A DNA stretch of 64,000 nucleotides, from positions 1-64,000 of the IMG/VR virus record IMGVR_UViG_3300008263_000022; one strand, given 5' to 3'. The notes below the pieces were generated by a model that saw only the letters and a program-made list of their open reading frames with translations, was not told where the DNA came from and did no database searches. Below are positions 31,232 through 40,502 of this stretch, one piece after another. The stretch is from a virus. How positions within the stretch are numbered: position 1 is the stretch's first letter; every line of letters begins with the position of its first letter. Both the position numbers and the translations under genes were made by a program.

Positions 31232-31584
31232 AATTTCTTTTTATTTTCTTTCTCACGAAATTTATTATATTCTTTTAGTGCTTCTGCTGGCATGGGTTCA
31301 AAACTAACACCTACCGCCAATATACAATACTTTTGTTCTTCTACTTTTTCCGCAACCGTAAACGATCCTGTTTTTTGATTTACAAAAATTACAAGTGGGT
31401 TAAAAATTGGAACACCTAGCACAGGAGAATTCAATGCACGAATAAACGGAACTTCATCAAACTCACCTAAAAGCTTGTATATGTTTTCTTTGTTCACACA
31501 AGAGACCGTGCGAGATTCATTTATTACCTCTTGAGCAAATACAAGATTGGGTATCATACACAAAAGAATTAACAGCTTTTTCAT
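31228..31584 (-). CDS. Secreted protein, 118 aa
   Basis: Signal peptide MKKLLILLCMIPNLVFAQ, cut after AFA-like site; mature part has two Cys and a basic tail. Periplasmic. TAATG overlap with the nuclease. Confidence 0.7.
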   Translation of the reverse strand: MKKLLILLCMIPNLVFAQEVINESRTVSCVNKENIYKLLGEFDEVPFIRALNSPVLGVPIFNPLVIFVNQKTGSFTVAEKVEEQKYCILAVGVSFEPMPAEALKEYNKFREKENKKKL

Positions 31585-32018
31585 TAGTTACACCATGATT
31601 GCTTTGCATCGCCAAAATACTCACGAGCAAAACCATTTTTAATTAAACCTGTGCGTAGTGATTGACCATCTAAAATGATATCACCCAAGACACGGCCACC
31701 AAATTTATCCCAGCCATACAACACAACTTGACGCTTGGTAGATTTGTTGACGGCGGCTTTTGTAAATTCACTAGCGGCTTTACCTCGTGCATCTTCGGAA
31801 GGACATTGAGCTCTATGTCCTTTTTCGGGAGTATCCACGCCGAATATTCGCACGGCAAGTTCTGGCTTAAGTGGTGCCGGTAAAAAGGGAGCCGCTATGA
31901 CCACAGTATCGCCATCACTTACACGGACAATCTGAGCATTATAGGTTACACCTTGCGGAGTTTTTTGTGCCATTGCCATCATAGGCACGGCAAGTAATAC
32001 TAGTAATAGTTTTTTCAT
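31584..32018 (-). CDS. Secreted thermonuclease (SNase family)
   Basis: Signal peptide MKKLLLVLLAVPMMAMAQ precedes a staphylococcal-nuclease-like domain: VSDGDTVVI, VRIFGVDTPEKGH (Arg, Asp and Glu of the active site) and GGRVLGDI (second Arg). The end FGDAKQSWCN and CPSEDARGKA supply a possible disulfide. 144 aa. A periplasmic phage nuclease in a lysis cassette could digest host or competitor DNA at lysis. Confidence 0.9.
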   Translation of the reverse strand: MKKLLLVLLAVPMMAMAQKTPQGVTYNAQIVRVSDGDTVVIAAPFLPAPLKPELAVRIFGVDTPEKGHRAQCPSEDARGKAASEFTKAAVNKSTKRQVVLYGWDKFGGRVLGDIILDGQSLRTGLIKNGFAREYFGDAKQSWCN

Positions 32019-32308
32019 TTTACACTTTCAAATATTTGTTTCTGTTGTTTATACCATAATTGCCATGCATTGTATCTATCTTGTAGTTCATAATACAATC
32101 CATAATTCTCATTAGCATTTTGTAACAAATCGGCTAATGTTTTTTTATTCTCATTTAGAGGCTTTAGAACCGGAACGGGCTCCATTAGCACTTGAGGAGC
32201 TTCTGGAAACTTTTGGCTCAACGGCACGGTTGTAGAGCACCCAAGCATCATCAGACAACTTACACTCAGCGTTAATAGCTTCCCTTTTTGCTTCAATATC
32301 TTTAGCAT
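32015..32308 (-). CDS. o-spanin-like lipoprotein (Rz1 type), 97 aa
   Basis: Lipoprotein signal ending LMMLGC, then a Pro-rich segment (FPEAPQVLMEPVPVLKPL). It starts inside the coiled-coil frame 32151-32405 in another reading frame, the classical Rz/Rz1 nesting. AAGG lies upstream of ATG 32308. It would link outer and inner membranes for the last lysis step. Confidence 0.75.
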   Translation of the reverse strand: MLKILKQKGKLLTLSVSCLMMLGCSTTVPLSQKFPEAPQVLMEPVPVLKPLNENKKTLADLLQNANENYGLYYELQDRYNAWQLWYKQQKQIFESVK

Positions 32309-32405
32309 TCTTATTCACCTTCTCTTTAATCAACTCTTTATTCTTGCTAACTTCAGCTGCCAACTTCTCATTGGCTTTGGCAGATTTATGAATGACAAAA
32401 ACCAC
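32151..32405 (-). CDS. i-spanin-like protein (Rz type), N-terminal membrane segment missing
   Basis: The frame opens at a GTG and reads a periplasmic-type coil (AKANEKLAAEVSKNKELI...) followed by CKLSDDAWVLYNRA, typical of Rz proteins. The expected inner-membrane segment at the N-terminus is not there. An ATG with AAGG upstream exists 1 nt away in another frame (MWFLSFIN...), so a frame or deletion lesion is likely. Confidence 0.6.
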   Translation of the reverse strand: MVFVIHKSAKANEKLAAEVSKNKELIKEKVNKNAKDIEAKREAINAECKLSDDAWVLYNRAVEPKVSRSSSSANGARSGSKASK

Positions 32406-32409
32406 ATTT

Positions 32410-32889
32410 TTAAGCCTTAGGCTGTTTTCTCCGAATCGACATTAAGATTGGAGTTTTTTTCTTTTTTAAATTGACACCAGGTTCACCATCTTTACCCACA
32501 CCGATGCCTGCGATTGCACCACCACCCACAACATTAGCAATTCCATCTTCATTGACAGATTCCTCAGGTACACAATTTGGTACCATGCGATTACCTTTTT
32601 TCTTTAATCCAACAGCTTTATATCCTGTCCAACAAGCTTCAGTTCTCACATTGATTGGTGCGCCACGGCGTTCTGGATTAGGATCTTCTCTACGTTTTCT
32701 TTGAGCTGCAGAAGCACGAGCTTCTTTACCAATTGCATGAGCTTTGGCTTGAGGTAAACACTTTGGTTTGCCTTCACCTGGTTCTCTTGCACAATCACCT
32801 TTAATATTACCCTTGGTGTCCATTCGAACCCATTTTTGTTTAAACCATTTACGTAAATCTTCACCCAGGTGTTGTTTAAAGCTTTTCAT
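32410..32889 (-). CDS. Basic protein with capsid-targeting-like N-terminus, 159 aa
   Basis: ATG 32889 (TAATG overlap) gives MKSFKQHLGEDLRKWFKQKW. The first ten residues resemble the T4 capsid targeting peptide and offer a LGE cleavage site. A Cys/Lys/Arg-rich core follows (GDCAREPGEGKPKCLPQAKA). A head-packaged DNA-binding protein is inferred. Confidence 0.7.
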   Translation of the reverse strand: MKSFKQHLGEDLRKWFKQKWVRMDTKGNIKGDCAREPGEGKPKCLPQAKAHAIGKEARASAAQRKRREDPNPERRGAPINVRTEACWTGYKAVGLKKKGNRMVPNCVPEESVNEDGIANVVGGGAIAGIGVGKDGEPGVNLKKKKTPILMSIRRKQPKA

Positions 32890-33194
32890 TAACAGTTCCA
32901 CTTTCTTAAAGCTTTGTTGATACGGCTATCCGGATCATTTGCTGTTTTAGCTGATGTTAATCGTTTTTTCATTCCACCCATTCTTGCACAAAATGATTTT
33001 CTGCGATTAGCTGCTTTGGAACCTGGTTTTAGTTTAGATGGCTTTGTTGTGACAGCCATTGATAATTTAGAACCTGGATTTTCTCTACGATATGAAGCAA
33101 TACCTTTACGATTTAGACCGCCTTCTGGATCTTTACCTGCAGAACGTTGCCATGCTGGAGATTTTTCTTCTAAGTATTGTTTAAAAGTTTTCAT
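32889..33194 (-). CDS. Basic protein with capsid-targeting-like N-terminus, 101 aa
   Basis: MKTFKQYLEEKSPAWQRSAG: again MKTF plus LEE. The rest is the Arg/Lys-rich SYRRENPGSKL and KAANRRKSFCARM block that I recall as a recurring phage domain of unknown function. Confidence 0.72.
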   Translation of the reverse strand: MKTFKQYLEEKSPAWQRSAGKDPEGGLNRKGIASYRRENPGSKLSMAVTTKPSKLKPGSKAANRRKSFCARMGGMKKRLTSAKTANDPDSRINKALRKWNC

Positions 33195-33577
33195 ATTTTT
33201 AGTAGTATCTCTGCGATATTGTTATCTAAAGGAATATCTCCGGTTCGTATATTCTTTCCGTTAATGCCATAAATCATATCCGGTAAAATATTCAAATACA
33301 TCAAAAATGTTTTTAATACATCATAATCTCTTTGATCTATTTTATAAAACAATATTCTCGCTGTTGCTTCTGGTTCAAAAACATTATTCAATAAAATAAT
33401 GTGATTTAATATCAGCCTTTCTTTTACAGATTTTGTAATTTTATATCTACGAAATAATCGTTTTAAATATTTTATTCTTTTAATATCACTTTCAAACTCC
33501 GACATCATACACATTGGAGAATTATAGTGTTTTACGGCATATATTAAAAAGTTTTCATCAGTCAAATTGTCAAACAT
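33191..33577 (-). CDS. Hypothetical protein, 128 aa
   Basis: Helical protein with basic patches (KRIKYLKRLFRRYKITKSVK). Unknown. Upstream lies a 50-nt AT-rich gap. Confidence 0.65.
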   Translation of the reverse strand: MFDNLTDENFLIYAVKHYNSPMCMMSEFESDIKRIKYLKRLFRRYKITKSVKERLILNHIILLNNVFEPEATARILFYKIDQRDYDVLKTFLMYLNILPDMIYGINGKNIRTGDIPLDNNIAEILLKI

Positions 33578-33629
33578 ATTATTATTTTTATTTCTCTCAA
33601 ATTCAAATAATGATTATTTAAAAATAATA

Positions 33630-33995
33630 TTATGGGTTAGCTGTATTAGCGATTGTTGTTGTATCACCGTCACCAGTCATGTTGGTTAAAGTAACCAATG
33701 TTTCATATTGAACACGACCAGCACGACCACCTTGGCCAGTAGTTTTTAATACCCAACCAGCATGTGCAACACCAGCTTGTTGGTTATTTGCTGTTTCAGC
33801 ATTATCAATACCAAACAATCCAATAGTTTCACGAGAGGTGTAAACGTTTGCTGTTGTGTTTGCATACAACAAAGCTACGTTGGCTGCTGTTGGGGCTGAA
33901 TAATTAGCTTTTACGTTTGTTGCGTTAACAATTGTTGAATTAACAGCCCAATATGGTGCATTGTTTGCGTTATCAATTTTTCCGTGCGATGACAT
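33630..33995 (-). CDS. Probable virion protein, 121 aa
   Basis: Ala/Asn/Thr-rich, beta-type sequence with GGRAGRVQYETLVTL near the end, which I recall from structural-protein neighbourhoods of T4-like marine phages. Preceded by a late promoter-like octamer at 34026-34033 and a good ribosome site (GGAG). Confidence 0.65.
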   Translation of the reverse strand: MSSHGKIDNANNAPYWAVNSTIVNATNVKANYSAPTAANVALLYANTTANVYTSRETIGLFGIDNAETANNQQAGVAHAGWVLKTTGQGGRAGRVQYETLVTLTNMTGDGDTTTIANTANP

Positions 33996-34025
33996 CTTTT
34001 TCTCCTTTAAATGTCCGTTGTTAGT

Positions 34026-34033
34026 TATTTATC
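34026..34033 (-). promoter_or_regulatory. Late promoter-like octamer GATAAATA
   Basis: One mismatch to the T4 late consensus TATAAATA, 31 nt before ATG 33995. Confidence 0.5.
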
Positions 34034-34035
34034 TC

Positions 34036-35448
34036 TTATGTTTTTTTGTTTTGATCCAAAGGAGGACCAGGTTTTCTCATTAATGGATCAATTTCCAGGG
34101 TATCTCTGTCCTGACCAGTTAAAGTTTTACCTCCAGTTAAAACTGCTGCGGCTTGTGGTTCTTTATCACTTATAGTCAACTTTTTATCAGCTCTTACCAT
34201 CGATGGTTTTTTACCATAGGGAGTTTCAAGTTTATCTGTTTTTTCTTTATCATACATGATACCACCACCAGATTGACCATCAACACCTTCTTTCATGCCT
34301 TTCTTTTTATATAACGACTTAATCATACGAGCTGATTTAGACATTTCTTTTCTTTTATTGTATTTCTCATCAGCCGGTAAATCAACAATTTCCATACCTG
34401 TTGTTTGTGTAGCAGCATATGAATCTTGATAAGTATCTTCTTTATTAAGTAGTCTGGATATAAATGAAGCCTTTTTAGATGGGTTCTTGGCCAGAGTTTT
34501 TGGTTTAGGATTATAACTTGGAGTGCCCAAATTTACCTTAACATTCCTTTTATTTTTGATTGAATCTAAAGCAGCTTGAGATACATGACCTTGAACTCCT
34601 GTGGAAAAAACTTCCGACACATCTTCAGTTTCTTCTGATGTTGGTTTGTAGCCAGCTAAACGGTCTAAAGCTCTATTCCAACTTTTGCTATGGGATTTAA
34701 TTTTTTTGTTGTGGTCTTTTCTGGTCATACCTGGTTTTTTCTCAGGTACAACCGGTTGTTGTTTTAACCAAGAAAATACTGTAGATTTTTTGAGTTCATC
34801 AATCTGTTCAACTTCTTCATCAATACCACTTCCATGAAATTTATGAGCAATATGCATGGCCAATTTTTCATGTTTTTCTTTTGGTACATTGGTACTTCTT
34901 AAATATGATAAAGCTGATTGGTGGACTTTATTATCATCTCCAGCATCACTATTATAAGGAGCATGTTCAGAGTTTGTCCAATTATTGAAATGGTGTTCAA
35001 CTTCTGAACTGGAAACTTCATCAATCTGTTCAGCTTCTTCTTTGTTTAGATGTTTCTCTAAACGGTCAATTGCAGCAGTCATACCAGAACCATCTTTAGA
35101 TTGTTTCTTCTGAATCTCATCGTGTTTCTTTTCTCTTTCAGCTGCAGCTGCACGAAACTTCTCTAGTGCTGTCGGTTTCTTTTCTTCAGAAAATGACCGT
35201 TTAGCCATAATCTTGGCTAATTTACTCATTGCTTTCTTACGGGGTTCAGCTCGTTTTGGATCTTTACTGGTTGTTTTCAGAACATAAGATGCCAATGTTT
35301 CTGGAGCCAACTCATCAAGTTGTTCAGATTCTTCTTTTAAACCTAAACGGCGAGCCTCTCCTTCCATAAAAGAGTGCAGACTTTCGAATTCGCTAAATGA
35401 TTTAGCAATTTTAACTTGATACCATTCCTCTACTTCTCCACCTTCCAT
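34036..35448 (-). CDS. Repeat protein with (I/L)DE sites, 470 aa
   Basis: A hydrophilic Lys/Glu-rich protein. The motif EE-x-EQ(I/L)DE occurs three times (about residues 42, 139, 213), each offering the IxE or LxE site of a T4-type prohead protease. Between the repeats are short basic helices. I infer a head-internal or scaffold-like protein that is cut during maturation. It overlaps the 51-aa gene by 19 nt. Confidence 0.65.
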   Translation of the reverse strand: MEGGEVEEWYQVKIAKSFSEFESLHSFMEGEARRLGLKEESEQLDELAPETLASYVLKTTSKDPKRAEPRKKAMSKLAKIMAKRSFSEEKKPTALEKFRAAAAEREKKHDEIQKKQSKDGSGMTAAIDRLEKHLNKEEAEQIDEVSSSEVEHHFNNWTNSEHAPYNSDAGDDNKVHQSALSYLRSTNVPKEKHEKLAMHIAHKFHGSGIDEEVEQIDELKKSTVFSWLKQQPVVPEKKPGMTRKDHNKKIKSHSKSWNRALDRLAGYKPTSEETEDVSEVFSTGVQGHVSQAALDSIKNKRNVKVNLGTPSYNPKPKTLAKNPSKKASFISRLLNKEDTYQDSYAATQTTGMEIVDLPADEKYNKRKEMSKSARMIKSLYKKKGMKEGVDGQSGGGIMYDKEKTDKLETPYGKKPSMVRADKKLTISDKEPQAAAVLTGGKTLTGQDRDTLEIDPLMRKPGPPLDQNKKT

Positions 35449-35585
35449 TTTGCAAACTCAGCTGATTTTGCATGAGAAATTTTTGTATCTTTTGTTACAA
35501 ATCTAGGATTGATTCCTCTAGAATTTAAATATACACTTAGAAGCTTTTCTTCACTGGCTTCACTAATTGTTTTATTTTCTATCAT
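35430..35585 (-). CDS. Small basic protein, 51 aa
   Basis: MIENKTISEASEEKLLSVYL then SRGINPRFVTKDTKISHAKS. It fits between two large late genes and overlaps the downstream one. Unknown. Confidence 0.6.
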   Translation of the reverse strand: MIENKTISEASEEKLLSVYLNSRGINPRFVTKDTKISHAKSAEFAKWKVEK

Positions 35586-35587
35586 TT

Positions 35588-37333
35588 TTAACTTTCAGAT
35601 GTGCCTAATTTACCTAACATTTCTGTTCTAACTTTTTTTAATGCTGCTTTGGCCAAATCTCTTGCTCTGGACATTGGTGTATGAACTGCACCAGATTTGT
35701 CTTTAACATTACTCGGAATTCTTGTATATGGTTGTTCAAATGGAGGTGCATCATCCGTTTCTGGACGTTTTCCTTCTTTAAGCTTGAGTGATGAAGCAGT
35801 TTCATGTGATTTTCTTGCTGGTGTGTCATCTGGTTGTATTGCTATAGGTGTAGAATCTTTTGGTTGATGTTCGCCTTCTTTATCCAAAGGCCTAACTCTT
35901 ATTTTATAGGATTTAAAATCATTTGATTTACCACCAGGCATGCGACCAATTAATGTATCGGTTGTTATGGCAGAAGAATCTTCAGTTCCTTCTTTCATTG
36001 CTTGTTTTGTTGCTGTGGCATACATTACTGATTTAGCATCTTTACCATAGCGTGATTTGAACCCAGCCAAACCTTTTTTCATTGACTTAACAATTTTTTC
36101 ACGTTTGGCCATTTCATCATCAGTCATTTGCTTTTCGTCCAACTCAACTTCTTCGCTAGCATAAGCCTTAACGCTGTCGTGCGGATCGCCTCTCATCAGT
36201 TTGCGACCAATTGCTGTATCTACATTGGAACCTAATCCTAATTTTCTGATTTTATTATCACGCCTAAATTTAGAACCCAATTTAGCTGCATAAACTTTTG
36301 CCTTAATTTTATTATCTCTTGCTTGTTCGGAAGCTTCATCCAATTCTTCAGCTTCTTCTTTCTTCATTGATTTTTTGAAACTTTTATTCAACATAGGAAG
36401 TAAAGCGCTAGTGGTTTGTTTGACGGTAGGACTTTTTCCTGGTGCATTTAAATCTGTTGGATCTTTTTTAGCGGAAGATTTAAATGCCTTCGTCAAAGAT
36501 TTACCTTCTTTACTATCAGGATGTGGATATGTGTCCATTTCATTCACCTGTTCAGATTCTTCTTTAACAGATTTCCAACCACCACCCATTGCTTTGTATT
36601 TTTTAGAAGCCCAACCATTGGCATATGCAGAAGGATAAACAGCAAACTTAGATTTGGCAGCCGCTTTGGCACGAGCCCATTTTTCTGGACTTGTTGGCAC
36701 ATTCTTCTCATCAATCTGTTCAACTTCTTCATTGCGTGCTTTTGCTAGATTTTTTGGATCAGAAATAGAATCTTTTGAACCAGACTTTACTTCAGCTGGT
36801 GTTAATGGTGCATCACCACGAGCTTTGCGAACATAAGCAGGAATATCAGAACGCTTCATGCCTTCGATTAATTTCTTTGCAAAGTACATATCTTCTTTGA
36901 CTTTCTTTTTGCTACGGAGAATAGCAAAATCATGAGCGTCAACTTTATTATTTTTATTGGCATCAATCTTATGTTGGTCACCCTTTAATTCTTCAGCAAC
37001 TTTCTTTTTGGTGGCTAATGCGGACTTCATTGGCTCTTTTTTGTCACCGTCTTTATCAAAGTCTAAGTAATCTGGCTTGGCAGCTTCATCATACTTACCT
37101 TTTGTTTTCTCATGTTCTTCTTTGTCTTTCTGCATCAAGTCTTTTGTTTTAGGACCTTTGAGGTCATCAACAGAAGATTTAGTTTGATCTTGTTTAGCCT
37201 TTGCAGAATTACCATAACTACGGCCATAAACTTTCATGCCTGTAGAAGTGGGTTCTTTGATGGGACTGGCTTCACCAATAATGTTTTTAACAGCATCTAC
37301 CAAAGATTGGCTTACATTATTTTTTGTAAACAT
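35588..37333 (-). CDS. Repeat protein with (I/L)DE sites, 581 aa
   Basis: Like its neighbour, very hydrophilic. EE-x-E motifs followed by QIDE, QVNE, ELDE and LDE occur four times (about residues 206, 261, 330, 402), separating Lys-rich segments with AxAAAKSKF-type helices. N-terminus MFTKNNVSQSLVDAVKNIIG is followed by EASP. The repeats suggest proteolytic processing in the prohead. Confidence 0.65.
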   Translation of the reverse strand: MFTKNNVSQSLVDAVKNIIGEASPIKEPTSTGMKVYGRSYGNSAKAKQDQTKSSVDDLKGPKTKDLMQKDKEEHEKTKGKYDEAAKPDYLDFDKDGDKKEPMKSALATKKKVAEELKGDQHKIDANKNNKVDAHDFAILRSKKKVKEDMYFAKKLIEGMKRSDIPAYVRKARGDAPLTPAEVKSGSKDSISDPKNLAKARNEEVEQIDEKNVPTSPEKWARAKAAAKSKFAVYPSAYANGWASKKYKAMGGGWKSVKEESEQVNEMDTYPHPDSKEGKSLTKAFKSSAKKDPTDLNAPGKSPTVKQTTSALLPMLNKSFKKSMKKEEAEELDEASEQARDNKIKAKVYAAKLGSKFRRDNKIRKLGLGSNVDTAIGRKLMRGDPHDSVKAYASEEVELDEKQMTDDEMAKREKIVKSMKKGLAGFKSRYGKDAKSVMYATATKQAMKEGTEDSSAITTDTLIGRMPGGKSNDFKSYKIRVRPLDKEGEHQPKDSTPIAIQPDDTPARKSHETASSLKLKEGKRPETDDAPPFEQPYTRIPSNVKDKSGAVHTPMSRARDLAKAALKKVRTEMLGKLGTSES

Positions 37334-39092
37334 TTTTTTCTCCGTTGTTTTTCTTCTTTTTAATTGTTATTGTTTGAGTTTGGTTATCCGATGGAGTAAC
37401 CATAGGCTCTTTATTTGAAGCACCACCAAGTGTGCCACCAACACCCATGTCGTTGGCACCAGGATCATCTATTGCTTCTAATACTTTTCTAAATTTATTA
37501 AATTGCTTTTGTTCTCTATATGTTACATCGCCAAGACCGGACATGGGATATACTGTTCCCTGCTGGCGTGTATCGTATTCTGGACCTATTCCGGTCACAT
37601 TTCTAATTCTTTGGCTTACCGACTGTATGTCGGTAAACCGTTTTTTGCTTACTTTTTCTTTGTCCTTGGAGAAATTGGTTTCTTTGGGGACTGGCGAGAT
37701 TTTGAGGACTGGCTTTTGGGCTTCTGTGTAGGTGCGGAAGTTGTAGCTGCCGCCTCGTTTGTTTGCGTTCCACTTGATGTCGTCTGCGTTGGGGTCGCTG
37801 GCTCGATTGTCGGCTGGGATACTGTCGAGTCCGTTTGTTCGGAGCTCTGGTGTGGTTTTAATTTTATAAAATCGATTAGTGCTTTTAACATTTTTTTCTT
37901 CCTTAAATAATGAAATATTTCTATTTTTCCAATCACTAGCGATATCACTTATATTGCCAGTATCCAAGAATTGTTTAGTAAATTGATATACTTCCGTAAT
38001 GTCCTCTTCCTTGGTATCTATATCACCGGTATTATCGAAACCGATAAAATCCACAAATGATTCTCTGAAATATTTAGTATTTTCTTGACATTTCATCCAT
38101 TTATCATACCGTACAGACTCCACCATCATTCTAGACAATGCTGAGTTTCTCTCCTTACTAACTTCATTTGTGGTATTGACAAAAATCATCATTGTGTCAT
38201 ACCCCAATTCTTCCAATTCTTCTTTTATATATGACAATTTTTCAAAATCATCAGCTGGTCCGTTAATAATTAATGGACCCCTTCTACGAATAGATTCTCT
38301 ACGGAAATCACTTGTTTTTTCTGATAGTTTTTGTTTATCACTCAAGTAATCTCTGGCTTGAACAAAATTCAATTCTACAATTTTGGACTCTGCAATGGCT
38401 TCACGGATTACAATATCTTTACCAGAACCTGGACCACCAGTCACAAAAATGGCTTTAAATTGGCCATGATTATGTGCTTCATGTAGGCCCATACCTTTGC
38501 GTGTATCGTGCATGAGGTCTTTTGCATGTTTATCTGACACATGATCAGGAACACCTTTTCTAAATTCTCCAAAGTTTTTATTTTTGGCGTGCTCTCTCAT
38601 TTTGGTGCCTGACATTCCGGTGGAACCTTCAGCGTCCGGATCACGGTGGCCAGCAGAATGAACAGTAATTTTTTTAAAATCGTAATGGCCGTGTTTACCT
38701 TTTACACCATTATATTTGTGTAGTGAATCTTTGAACTCTTTAACACGGTCAGAACCAACAACCACATGAAGGTGGGTTATACCTTGTTTGTGTAATTCGG
38801 CAGCATGATGAAAGATAGATGGATGTTCTTTTGAGGACGATTTTAAATTAGTACCTGGTGCATATCTTTTTAAATGTTTAACTTTAGATTCACCAGACAA
38901 TGGATTTTTTTTAGAATCTTGTGAATGAGATACCACAACAGTATGACCTGCATTGTTTTTATCTGCAACTTCTTTGACCTTATGAATAAGTTTAAGGTGT
39001 CCTGTTGTAGGAGGATTCATCCGACCAAAAGTCATCACATGATGTTTCTGTGACGATTCATCTTCTTGAACTAATTCTAAAAATGATTTCAT
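37317..39092 (-). CDS. Nucleotidyltransferase-P-loop kinase fusion with capsid-targeting-like start, 591 aa
   Basis: After MKSFLELVQEDESS, the nucleotidyltransferase signature GRMNPPTTGHLKLI (residues about 23-36) and STGMSGTKMR (about 157-166) mark a cytidylyl- or NMN adenylyltransferase-like domain. A second domain has Walker A GGPGSGKD (about 219-226) and RRRGPLIINGPADD. NadR combines the same two activities, but identity is not proven. The C-terminal 200 residues are unassigned. An LxQE/ED junction after residue 10 resembles a prohead protease site. It is in the late cassette, so a packaged enzyme is possible. Confidence 0.7.
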   Translation of the reverse strand: MKSFLELVQEDESSQKHHVMTFGRMNPPTTGHLKLIHKVKEVADKNNAGHTVVVSHSQDSKKNPLSGESKVKHLKRYAPGTNLKSSSKEHPSIFHHAAELHKQGITHLHVVVGSDRVKEFKDSLHKYNGVKGKHGHYDFKKITVHSAGHRDPDAEGSTGMSGTKMREHAKNKNFGEFRKGVPDHVSDKHAKDLMHDTRKGMGLHEAHNHGQFKAIFVTGGPGSGKDIVIREAIAESKIVELNFVQARDYLSDKQKLSEKTSDFRRESIRRRGPLIINGPADDFEKLSYIKEELEELGYDTMMIFVNTTNEVSKERNSALSRMMVESVRYDKWMKCQENTKYFRESFVDFIGFDNTGDIDTKEEDITEVYQFTKQFLDTGNISDIASDWKNRNISLFKEEKNVKSTNRFYKIKTTPELRTNGLDSIPADNRASDPNADDIKWNANKRGGSYNFRTYTEAQKPVLKISPVPKETNFSKDKEKVSKKRFTDIQSVSQRIRNVTGIGPEYDTRQQGTVYPMSGLGDVTYREQKQFNKFRKVLEAIDDPGANDMGVGGTLGGASNKEPMVTPSDNQTQTITIKKKKNNGEKNVYKK

Positions 39093-39101
39093 TTTGTCTT
39101 T

Positions 39102-40502
39102 TTAATGTGAAGCGGCCGGAGTAACGGTATAATTTGATGTATCGGATTTTAAAGCATTGCTATTTGTTTTTGGTCTATAGTGAGCTAGTGCTGTATGTGA
39201 ACCATTTTTTTCAACTTTATGTAGTGTTACTGTAGCACCGTTTCTAGATACAGCATATTTTGATTTTTTATTATTAAAAACTTTATTTAATGGATGTTCA
39301 CTTCCGGGTGTAACAGTAGATTTAATTTTATGTTCTTCGTGACCCATCACATGAACTTTAGACCAAGGCATTTTGGTATTTGGTGTTAAATGTTTTTTTA
39401 ACATTTGGCCAACCATTCTATGTCCTTCATCTCCAGTATGGTGTAATAAATGATGTATATGATTATGTAATTCTTCAGCAGTATCTTTATGTACTGGTTG
39501 AGCTAATTTGCTTGCCTTTTGTTCAACGGAAGAATGCTTTGTGACATTTTCTTTTTTTCTAACGGCATCAATATGTCTACCCCTCTCAGCTGCAGATTTA
39601 TCACCGTGACCCATTTCACTATGAACTTTTTTTAATCCTTCTCTTGCAATTTTTTCAGTTTCTAATTTTCTTGTTGGGTGGTCTAACATATGATCCAAAT
39701 GTATTGCTGGATTTTTAGTTGTTATATTTTTAGATTTTTTGGACGATTTTAATGAAAATCCATCATAATTATGTTCATGTCCGGCACCAAATTCTTCCTT
39801 TAAATGGCCAGGAACATATGTTTTTACTGTGATGTCGGATGGATTTTCTTGAGTATCGTTATGTTTTCCTTGTGTGAATTTTCCAATATCTCCTTCTTTA
39901 GATGTGTGTCCAACTGCAGCAATTTTAACGTGAGGACCATGTTTTTGTTTTAATGTTTCTATAATTGAACCGGCTGCTGCTTTACCGTGGGCTTGTCTTA
40001 ACCTAAATTCTTTTTCGTGTGTTTTATTTGTTACATATTTCTTTTTAATGTCAGCTAGAGCTTTTACATGTGAAGTTAAATCTTTTTTATGTTCTGGAGT
40101 TCCATAAGTTCCATGTTGTGTATGCATATGATGAATTAAATGTATTGCTGTGGAATGTTCTGTTGTTTTTCCTGAAGGATCATTTCCAAGACCTTCTTCT
40201 TTTTTTTCTTCTCTTAGATGTCCTTCGTGATTTTCGTGACCTGCTTTTTCTAATTCATCTTTGGTGGGAGTATCAGCATTATGTTCCCAATGAACTAATT
40301 TTGTTATATTATTTAAATTTTTGTTATAAAAAACAGCATGAGAACCGTTAGTATTATTAAAAACATGAACATCAACTTTATGTCCATCTTTTGTTGTATA
40401 TGTATGGTGTGGTTTTAAATTTGAAAAATCGTGGTCATCACCAAAATTTTCTTTAATTAGTCCGGCACGGTCAAGATATATTCTTAATTGTAAACTTGTC
40501 AT
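39102..40502 (-). CDS. His/Lys-rich protein, 466 aa
   Basis: Unusually His-rich (HHMHTQHGTYG, HNHIHHLLHH) and Lys-rich. A central block VKIAAVGHTSKEGDIGKF is the most domain-like region. ATG 40502 overlaps the upstream TGA and has GGTGAG upstream. Unknown; candidate head-internal protein because of its neighbours. Confidence 0.65.
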   Translation of the reverse strand: MTSLQLRIYLDRAGLIKENFGDDHDFSNLKPHHTYTTKDGHKVDVHVFNNTNGSHAVFYNKNLNNITKLVHWEHNADTPTKDELEKAGHENHEGHLREEKKEEGLGNDPSGKTTEHSTAIHLIHHMHTQHGTYGTPEHKKDLTSHVKALADIKKKYVTNKTHEKEFRLRQAHGKAAAGSIIETLKQKHGPHVKIAAVGHTSKEGDIGKFTQGKHNDTQENPSDITVKTYVPGHLKEEFGAGHEHNYDGFSLKSSKKSKNITTKNPAIHLDHMLDHPTRKLETEKIAREGLKKVHSEMGHGDKSAAERGRHIDAVRKKENVTKHSSVEQKASKLAQPVHKDTAEELHNHIHHLLHHTGDEGHRMVGQMLKKHLTPNTKMPWSKVHVMGHEEHKIKSTVTPGSEHPLNKVFNNKKSKYAVSRNGATVTLHKVEKNGSHTALAHYRPKTNSNALKSDTSNYTVTPAASH

